Assembly (NCBI GenBank): GCA_002353575.1
Contig: DEJQ01000019.1
Span: 93,717-108,468 of the forward strand
Reading direction: 5' to 3'
DNA length: 14,752 bases
Origin: Prevotellaceae bacterium UBA2744
GTDB taxonomy: Bacteria > Bacteroidota > Bacteroidia > Bacteroidales > Bacteroidaceae
Part shown: positions 7,051 through 12,145 of the stretch, piece by piece
Layout: every line of letters begins with the position of its first letter
How positions within the stretch are numbered: the first letter of the stretch is position 1
Notes under the pieces: generated by a model
Databases searched by the model: none
Seen by the model: the letters and a program-made list of their open reading frames with translations, nothing else
What the model was told of the DNA's origin: nothing
Position numbers and translations under genes: made by a program

Positions 7051-9045
7051 TTAACGTCTGTTTTTTGAAAGAGTTTCGTTCAGCATTTCAACAACTTCAT
7101 TTTGCTGCTGAATGGTACTTGCCAAAGCGTCTGTAGTCTGCGTTAGGCTTGAACTATATTGGTCAAGATACTTCTGTGTTGTAGCTTGTACTGTTCTGCT
7201 ATATTCTGTCAAGCCTGTTTGCAGTTGGCTGAATATGCCAGTCAAGCCTTGCTTAATAAGTTCAAATTTCTTTGCGTACTCATCAGACATCTGTCCAGAG
7301 TTAATAAGCAGTTCTTCGACCTTCTCAATTCCACGTTGACTTGACAACTGCAACTGGCTCAACTTTTCAGTGTAGTCATTTTGACCCTTATTGAACAATT
7401 CTGTTGCCAGCTTCATGTCACCACTGATGGTTCTCAGATTACCAGTGCTAACACTGATTTCTCCCTGAGCTTGCTTGAAGCCATTCATTGTTCCTGTGAT
7501 ATATTCGTTCATCTTCTCCAGACGATCGAGTCCGGCATTGAATGACTCCAACAATTTCTTTGTTTGGGTCGTAGTGTCTTCCTGAAGTGCAATCAAGTCG
7601 GCTTGCTTACTTGACACATCATCAGTGATGGACTTCATAGAGTTCTGTACAGAAGAAGACAGGCTGACTATTGTGTTGTCGAGGAATGCTCCCATCTTCT
7701 CGGTAGCATCTGCGAGTTTAGCAACCATCTGGTTACTTTGTTCCTGAGAACTTTGTGTTAGACCGCTCATTACTTCTTTCACTTCAGTAATTGCATTGCT
7801 GATAGAACCAGTTGCGAATGCTATTTGTTCCTGCATTTGCTGCATGGCTGTAGAATTAGCTGTGGCTGATGTTTTACTAATTTCTGCAATAGCATTCTTT
7901 ACCTCATGAATGGTAACTTGTAATGTATTTGATATGTTCTCCATATTCTTGGGGAAATCGCCCATAGTTTGAGAAGCTGAGCCAAGTTGGAGAGCCAAGG
8001 TTTCCAGTTGCGATGTCGTTGACCCAGAAAGGTTGGTCTTAAACTCATCAACAATGGCACTCATACTCTTTTTCAGTTCATCGACAACACTTTCCATCAT
8101 GCCTGAAGCTGGTGAAGCCACAGTTGAAGCCATCTGGTCAATGTGTTCGATTACTGACTTAGTTGTGGCATCAACACTCTCCATCAAAGGAAGAATCTTT
8201 TGCTGCATCTGTCTTGATAGAATCTCATCAAAACCGTTGTTCAACTCTAAAGCCAGGTCTGTTGAGAATGACTTCAAAGCTTTTGACTGCTCCGTATTTT
8301 CAGATAGAATCTCACGAATAGCGTTTGCTACAGTTATGTTTTCACCACTGTCATTAGAGTACGACAACTTAGACGCAATTTCAGTAATAAGAGATTTTGA
8401 CTGTTGCTCCATATCTGATTTCAAGCTGTTATACAACGTATTCAATAGCTGTTTCTGATTCAATTTCTGAAGCTCAATATCATCGATATAATATTTCTCA
8501 TCCAAAGACTCTGTGAGATAAATCAAGTTCCTGTTAAGTTTATTTCTTAATGTTTTGTCAAGGGCTGTGTATATTAGTGAACAAGACATTCCCACCAAAG
8601 ATGTAAGGAATGCTGTTCCCATTCCACCCAACAAATTTTGAATACCATCTTGAATGTTTTCAGAAGTCGAAATATCTATGCCTTTGACACCCCAAGTTAA
8701 TCCAAGAAATGTTCCCAAAAGACCAAGACCTACAAGCGTTCCTGATGCTGTATCAAGCATTCTAAGATTAAGCTTGTGAACTTTTGCAACTGTTATGTCA
8801 TTAAAAACGGATGAAGACGGGATGTTGCTCTTGTCACCATTTTGAGTCTTTATGTTGATGGTTTTGCGATAAGTTTCACATAATTGTTCCAACTTACTAC
8901 CAACAAATGAAGACAAGAGGTCTTCATTCCCAAGACGATTTTTAATGAGCTTATTCGCATTATACAATTTAGTTAGTTCAAATACGAATAAGAGAAATAT
9001 TATGGCAATAATTGCCAAAGAAGCCCATGTAATCAAATTAGTCAT
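7051..9045 (-). CDS. zorA: ZorA: MotA/TolQ/ExbB-like channel with long coiled-coil tail
   Basis: This 664-residue membrane protein has three predicted transmembrane segments: 7-24 (LAIIAIIFLLFVF), about 100-119 (TLVGLGLLGTFLGLTWGV) and about 139-161 (MGTAFLTSLVGMSCSLIYT). The last two form the MotA/TolQ/ExbB proton-channel core. Nearly 500 residues of Ser/Thr/Gln/Lys-rich, helical, coiled-coil-like sequence follow (about 165-664). Such a tail is the hallmark of ZorA and is absent from MotA, ExbB and TolQ; in studied systems it forms a long rod projecting into the cytoplasm that links infection sensing to ZorC/ZorD. It is the first gene of the operon. Its ATG lies 32 nt after the stop of a pglX-like remnant on the same strand. 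Confidence 0.92.
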   Translation of the reverse strand: MTNLITWASLAIIAIIFLLFVFELTKLYNANKLIKNRLGNEDLLSSFVGSKLEQLCETYRKTINIKTQNGDKSNIPSSSVFNDITVAKVHKLNLRMLDTASGTLVGLGLLGTFLGLTWGVKGIDISTSENIQDGIQNLLGGMGTAFLTSLVGMSCSLIYTALDKTLRNKLNRNLIYLTESLDEKYYIDDIELQKLNQKQLLNTLYNSLKSDMEQQSKSLITEIASKLSYSNDSGENITVANAIREILSENTEQSKALKSFSTDLALELNNGFDEILSRQMQQKILPLMESVDATTKSVIEHIDQMASTVASPASGMMESVVDELKKSMSAIVDEFKTNLSGSTTSQLETLALQLGSASQTMGDFPKNMENISNTLQVTIHEVKNAIAEISKTSATANSTAMQQMQEQIAFATGSISNAITEVKEVMSGLTQSSQEQSNQMVAKLADATEKMGAFLDNTIVSLSSSVQNSMKSITDDVSSKQADLIALQEDTTTQTKKLLESFNAGLDRLEKMNEYITGTMNGFKQAQGEISVSTGNLRTISGDMKLATELFNKGQNDYTEKLSQLQLSSQRGIEKVEELLINSGQMSDEYAKKFELIKQGLTGIFSQLQTGLTEYSRTVQATTQKYLDQYSSSLTQTTDALASTIQQQNEVVEMLNETLSKNRR

Positions 9046-9077
9046 ATGTTTTAATGAGTTGTATATTATTATGTTAT

Positions 9078-9217
9078 CTATTTTATTTTAGCTGATGTGT
9101 CACCGGACTTGGCGTAGTTGACTACCACGTCGTCGTCGAAGTCAAAGGCGATGGCTTGTTCGGCTATGACCTGGAGACGTTCGTGGTACTTGCGACACTC
9201 GTCGAGGGTAAATGGTA
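9078..9217 (-). pseudogene. pglX: 3' scar of a BREX pglX-like adenine methyltransferase gene
   Basis: Just upstream of zorA, on the same strand, an open stretch encodes FTLDECRKYHERLQVIA, then AFDFDDDVVVNYAKSGDTSA, ending in KIK before TAG at 9078-9080. The ending resembles the (L/F)DDGV-NYAKF terminus that I associate with PglX-type methyltransferases. No start codon belongs to it: the frame runs only to a stop at 9243-9245, and its upstream part (from about 9218) is taken up by a repeat of probable mobile origin. It is therefore a decayed gene end, not a small gene. Variants such as DDDV for DDGV and AKSG for AKFG fit relaxed selection. The family call is from memory of short motifs; the pglZ-like fragment on the far side of the Zorya operon supports it. 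Confidence 0.5.
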
Positions 9218-9220
9218 AAG

Positions 9221-9256
9221 TAAAAGTATACCAAATAATAATTTAAAAGTATACCA
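9221..9256. repeat. Pair of 13-bp direct repeats centred on GTATAC
   Basis: TAAAAGTATACCA occurs at 9221-9233 and again at 9244-9256, exactly 23 bp apart. Each copy contains the palindrome GTATAC. They lie between the pglX scar and a promoter-like -7 box. Multiple short subterminal repeats are typical of some insertion-sequence ends (the IS21 family, for example), so an IS end is one reading. The alternative is a two-site operator just downstream of a transcription start. No associated transposase remains. Confidence 0.55.
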
Positions 9257-9272
9257 CTTCGATTGAGTGTCG

Positions 9273-9280
9273 CAAAGTTA
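9273..9280 (-). promoter_or_regulatory. Bacteroidota -7-like box upstream of pglX scar and zorA
   Basis: The minus strand reads TAACTTTG, a match to the TAnnTTTG -7 element. I find no good TTTG -33 element at the usual spacing. Transcription would start near 9266 and run through the 13-bp repeats and the pglX scar into zorA, with a leader of about 220 nt. It is the best promoter candidate I see for the Zorya operon. Confidence 0.35.
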
Positions 9281-9351
9281 TAAAAAGTTTGTCGTACATT
9301 ATTTATCACTGATATATTTTTTGTTTCTTTAACGTGAGTTCGACGTAAGGT

Positions 9352-9705
9352 TTAGGCAATAAGTCTGCTTCTGTCGATGATTTCTAAATTCATTTCTGGC
9401 TTCTTTGGCAGCAGGTTGTATGCAATAAGCCCAGCGAACAGGTTTGTGGCCAAGTTGTTGATGGAGCGGTGTCTGGTATGCTCAATCTGACATTCATTTT
9501 TCAACTCGTCATTCACCGTCTCAATAACAGATCGCTTCCTGAGCATGAGCTTGTCATAGAGGTTCACCAACGCGTTCTTTATGTTCCTCTTGATTTTCGT
9601 GACCAAATGTATGTCGTCGACAAACAGCATCTCAAAGAGGTCCTGACTGATGTATCCCCTGTCGGCAAAGAGTTTTCCGAAGAGTTTCTCCGTGAAGCGG
9701 CAGTT
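9352..9705 (-). pseudogene. C-terminal remnant of an IS982-family transposase
   Basis: The open frame reads TEKLFGKLFADRGYISQDLF, then HLVTKIKRNIKN, LRKRSVIETVNDELKN, QIEHTRHRSINNLATN and LFAGLIAYNLLPKKPE. This is the conserved C-terminal third of IS982-type DDE transposases, including the catalytic Glu region (IETVNDELKN). It is closed upstream by a stop at 9706-9708, so the N-terminal two thirds are missing and the protein cannot be active. The stop codon is at 9352-9354. AACGTGAGTTCGACGTAAGG (9331-9350) just beyond it could be the terminal inverted-repeat end, but no partner end is present. The remnant points the same way as zorA but has no functional link with it. Confidence 0.82.
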
Positions 9706-9805
9706 CTATAGCGTCCTGCATCCTGACCGTTATGCGGCAGGTGTTGGGGTGCTCGCGGTCTGTCCAATACAGGAACATTCGTTCGGTGATAATTGGTCTT
9801 TTCAT
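9632..9805 (-). pseudogene. N-terminal stub of a gene cut by the IS982 remnant
   Basis: An ATG at 9805 opens a frame reading KRPIITERMFLYWTDREH, then PNTCRITVRMQDAIE, before running out of frame into the transposase remnant at about 9705; it stops at 9632-9634. The first 33 residues look like a genuine protein start. They remind me of condensation/alcohol-acetyltransferase-like proteins with an LYWTD-EHP opening, but this is a weak recollection. A TATATTTG -7 box sits about 50 bp upstream at the right spacing for a short leader, supporting a real gene start. The rest of the gene is gone. Confidence 0.35.
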
Positions 9806-9857
9806 CGTCTTATTTCGCTAAACCTATATTCATAGAAACGTTAATAAAAAAACTGTG

Positions 9858-9865
9858 CAAATATA
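9858..9865 (-). promoter_or_regulatory. Bacteroidota -7-like box for the truncated gene at 9805
   Basis: The minus strand reads TATATTTG followed by CACAG, a good TAnnTTTG match. A start near 9851 would give a leader of about 45 nt before the ATG at 9805. I see no clear TTTG at -33. It now drives only a broken gene fused to transposase sequence. Confidence 0.35.
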
Positions 9866-10183
9866 GATATAATCACTGATTTATTGCTAATTGAGCATCG
9901 TTTAGTAACCATTAAAAAATAACTTGGTACGACTTCCGCTCTTACAGAGCAGTTGTCAAACCACAATTTTGCAATCTCGAGATTGAAAAATGCGGTTCCT
10001 GATTCAAAATCATACTGATTTTAACGAAAAAAACATGGTTTTCATGCGTACAGACAATCATGAAATCGTACGGATTTCTCCAAAACGTGAATTTTGCAGG
10101 TTGTAAGTCGCCTGGAATTTATCCGACTGCGATGGGGGCAGAATACTCTCCAAATGTTAAAAACCAGCTGTTTTTGTACGTCT
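9866..10183. other. AT-rich intergenic stretch without a recognisable gene
   Basis: The stretch is A/T-rich, with several short imperfect inverted repeats, for example CTCGAGATTG after CAATCTCGAG near 9974-9987, which share the XhoI-like palindrome. Reading frames here have no protein-like composition or family motif. The longer plus-strand frames that begin at 10060 and 10094 owe their length to the 11-bp tandem array and are not credible genes. Confidence 0.5.
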
Positions 10184-10217
10184 TTTGCTATTATGGCCTA
10201 CTTAGCCCTTACCTTTG
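10184..10217 (+). promoter_or_regulatory. Promoter-like sequence reading into the right 159-bp repeat
   Basis: TTTG at 10184-10187 and TACCTTTG at 10210-10217 form a Bacteroidota-type promoter, though the 22-bp spacing is slightly long. Transcription would begin near 10224 and run through the 11-bp array and the rest of the repeat toward the alpha/beta-hydrolase stub at 10444. The left repeat copy has no equivalent upstream box. Confidence 0.4.
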
Positions 10218-10269
10218 CAGTGTTCTTCCGGTCCGGCTTCTGCTTCCGTATAGCTCGAGTACCGCTCCT

Positions 10270-10346
10270 GTTCAATGCTCGTTCAATGCTTGTTCAATGC
10301 TTGTTCAATGCTCGTTCAATGCTTGTTCAATGCTTGTTCAATGTCT
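10270..10346. repeat. 11-bp tandem repeat, right array (7 full units)
   Basis: Seven units of GTTCAATGCTY run from 10270 to 10346, one more full unit than in the left array because the first unit here is complete. Last-three-base variants run CTC, CTT, CTT, CTC, CTT, CTT, TCT, differing from the left array only by C/T changes. GTTC of an eighth unit follows. Confidence 0.9.
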
Positions 10347-10431
10347 GTTCGCACATAATCCGGAAATACTGCCCAAATGGAACAATTTTGTCAAATGCCA
10401 CTGATTACATATGAATTATACCAACTGTTTT
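10273..10431. repeat. Right copy of the 159-bp long direct repeat
   Basis: It matches 153-311 at 155 of 159 positions. The match ends at 10431, after which the left copy continues GTGTTAAG and this one TTAACGAT. A few bases downstream a hydrolase start codon appears. This copy has a promoter-like sequence upstream and lies closest to the intact chromosomal genes. Confidence 0.92.
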
Positions 10432-10443
10432 TAACGATTATTT

Positions 10444-10503
10444 ATGAAGAAAATTTTATTTCTGCACGGATTATTTGCCAGCGGTAAGATGTGTAATGCC
10501 TGA
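10444..10503 (+). pseudogene. N-terminal stub of an alpha/beta hydrolase (YqiA-like)
   Basis: The 19-residue product MKKILFLHGLFASGKMCNA matches the opening of small alpha/beta hydrolases/esterases, where the first strand is followed by the HG oxyanion motif and a short Gly/Ser loop (KILYLHGF-SSG in relatives). It stops at 10501-10503. No further hydrolase sequence, such as a GxSxG nucleophile elbow, is seen before the promoter at 10531. It is therefore a deletion remnant beside the repeat. Confidence 0.55.
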
Positions 10504-10530
10504 TGTGAGATGTGGTTAAGTTGGATTTAT

Positions 10531-10561
10531 TTTGCAGAGAAAAAAATCTTTTGTATCTTCG
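10531..10561 (+). promoter_or_regulatory. Promoter of the flavin reductase-MBL/rubredoxin-GH31 gene group
   Basis: TTTG at 10531-10534 and TATCTTCG at 10554-10561, separated by 19 bp, match the Bacteroidota -33/-7 pattern with one change (TTCG for TTTG). The start would be near 10568, upstream of the ATG at 10592. This argues against a coding start at 10532, which would lie inside the promoter. Confidence 0.6.
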
Positions 10562-10591
10562 CAACGGAATATGTTTTTAATGTTGAATACT

Positions 10592-11155
10592 ATGAAAAGT
10601 TTTGGTTCAAAACCGTGGGTTCTCCCACAGCCAGTGCTTATTATCGGCACTTATGATAAGGATGGTAAGGCAAATGCTATGAATGCTGCATGGGGCGGCA
10701 CATGGGATATGCATGAGGTGGTGATTTCATTGTCGAAACATGCTACGACGGAGAATCTGGATGCTACAGGCGAGTTTACCGTTGCTTTCGCTACGAAGGA
10801 TACTCTCGTGGCTGCTGACTATGTAGGCATAGTAAGTGCGAAGAATACTCCTGATAAGATGGAGAAGACCGGATGGCAGGTGGAGAAGGCTCCGAATGTG
10901 AATGCTCCTGTGTTTAAGGATATACCGATGACTATGGAGTGCAAGGTGAAGGAGAAAATCGGTGCTGACGGTACCGGATATGTTCTCGTAGGCGAAGTGG
11001 TGAATATTCTGTGTGATGAGAAGTTTCTGGCTGAGGACGGTAAGCCTGATGTGGAGAAGATGGGTATCATCACGTTTGACCCTGTACATAATAAGTATAT
11101 CGAACTGGGCAGTGTCGTAGGCAATGCTTTCAGTGACGGGAAGCAGTTGAAGTAA
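10592..11155 (+). CDS. Flavin reductase-like FMN-binding split-barrel protein (flavoredoxin type)
   Basis: I take ATG 10592 (187 residues), which puts the start 24 nt after the inferred transcription start. In-frame ATGs at 10571 and 10580 are possible. The protein begins MKSFGSKPWVLPQPVLIIGT, followed by DGKANAMNAAWGG, VVISLSKHATTENL and FTVAFAT, the usual order of the flavin-reductase-like domain, where these segments bind FMN. The C-terminus has GIITFDPVHNKYIELGSVVGNAF, also typical. It likely transfers electrons through FMN in the cytoplasm. The next gene, 25 bp downstream, carries a rubredoxin domain, so the two may form one electron-transfer chain, perhaps for oxygen or peroxide stress. 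That link is inference. Confidence 0.85.
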   Translation: MKSFGSKPWVLPQPVLIIGTYDKDGKANAMNAAWGGTWDMHEVVISLSKHATTENLDATGEFTVAFATKDTLVAADYVGIVSAKNTPDKMEKTGWQVEKAPNVNAPVFKDIPMTMECKVKEKIGADGTGYVLVGEVVNILCDEKFLAEDGKPDVEKMGIITFDPVHNKYIELGSVVGNAFSDGKQLK

Positions 11156-11180
11156 ACATTTAATTAATAATAGGAATATT

Positions 11181-12122
11181 ATGAAAATTAATGCGGTAAA
11201 GTTTAGAAAAGATGGTTTCTATAGTCAGCCGTTCGCTTTCGGAGGCGAGGAGGGCGCTGATAAGTTTGATATAAATATACGCTATCGCGGCAGTCTGCAG
11301 AATTATGTTATCGATACGGGAAAGGAGGTAATCCTGGTAGATACTGGTTTGCCTGCCGGTTTCCCGGAGGAGTCGCCCGACGAGACTTCTCTCGCATATA
11401 CCGGTAAGAATATATGCGGATATGTGGATGCCCTGGCTGCTCTCGGCTATAAGCCGGAACAGGTGACTAAGATTCTGCTCACTCACAGGCACAGCGACCA
11501 CTCAGGCGAGCTGCGTTCATTCCCTGATGCGAAGAAGTTTATCAATGCCGATGAACTGCAGGCTGACGAACTGCAGGGACTGACCAATGTAGTGCCAGTG
11601 ACTTTTACTGACGGGGCTTACCATAACTTCCCCGAGGCTCAGAAGATTTGCGACGGAGTGTGGATGATCAAGGCTAAGGGACATACGAACGGAAACAGTC
11701 TGGTGATTGCTGAGGACGAGGGCCTGTATTATATGTTCCAGGGCGACATCACTTATGTGGATGAGGCTCTGTATGAGAATAAACTGTCGGTGGTGTTCGA
11801 CGATCTGGCTGCTGCCCGCGTAACTATGGACAGAGTGCGCGAGTTCGTAAGCAAGAATCCGACTGTATATCTGTCAACCCACTCACCACAGGGATATGAG
11901 AATCTGGAGGCGAAGAGAGTGATGGATCTGAATAATCCAGTGCCTACGAAGTTGGCTGAGGTGGATTTCCCGAAGAAAGAGGATTCGGGCAAGTATGTAT
12001 GTTCGATATGCGGATATGTTTATGACCCTGCGGAACACGATGGCGTGGCTTTCGAAGATCTGCCGGAGGACTGGAGATGTCCGAGATGCAAACAGAGCAA
12101 GGATAAGTTTAATAAGGCATAA
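11181..12122 (+). CDS. Metallo-beta-lactamase-fold hydrolase fused to a C-terminal rubredoxin
   Basis: The 313-residue protein has an MBL-fold domain (about 1-255) with complete metal ligands: THRHSDHSG (His102, His104, Asp106, His107), KGHTNG (His168), FQGDI (Asp189) and STHSP (His234). A rubredoxin domain follows (271-313) with Cys274/Cys277 in YVCSICGYVYDP and Cys300/Cys303 in WRCPRCK, which bind one iron. The arrangement recalls flavodiiron-protein/rubredoxin fusions, but the flavodoxin domain between the two modules is absent. The MBL ligand set also has the classical His residue (HxHxDH), which could suit either a zinc hydrolase or a diiron site. The gene lies 25 bp after the flavin reductase gene and 23 bp before the GH31 gene, so co-transcription is likely. 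The substrate cannot be told from sequence alone. Confidence 0.88.
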   Translation: MKINAVKFRKDGFYSQPFAFGGEEGADKFDINIRYRGSLQNYVIDTGKEVILVDTGLPAGFPEESPDETSLAYTGKNICGYVDALAALGYKPEQVTKILLTHRHSDHSGELRSFPDAKKFINADELQADELQGLTNVVPVTFTDGAYHNFPEAQKICDGVWMIKAKGHTNGNSLVIAEDEGLYYMFQGDITYVDEALYENKLSVVFDDLAAARVTMDRVREFVSKNPTVYLSTHSPQGYENLEAKRVMDLNNPVPTKLAEVDFPKKEDSGKYVCSICGYVYDPAEHDGVAFEDLPEDWRCPRCKQSKDKFNKA

Positions 12123-12145
12123 AGAAACGAAAATAAGATAATACT

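Noticed and set aside
6340..9045. A flagellar MotAB or ExbBD/TolQR pair instead of ZorAB
   Set aside because: The very long ZorA tail, the OmpA-like domain on ZorB and coupled zorC/zorD genes downstream fit only Zorya.
10060..10414. Two overlapping plus-strand reading frames with Cys/Ser/Phe-rich repeats (QCSFNACSMLV-like)
   Set aside because: Their length comes from the 11-bp tandem array, which lacks stops in several frames. The upstream part has no protein-like character, and the same array in the left copy is not in an equivalent frame.
10532..10591. Longer start for the flavin reductase at 10532
   Set aside because: It falls inside the promoter (-33 box at 10531-10534); the family N-terminus matches the ATG at 10592.
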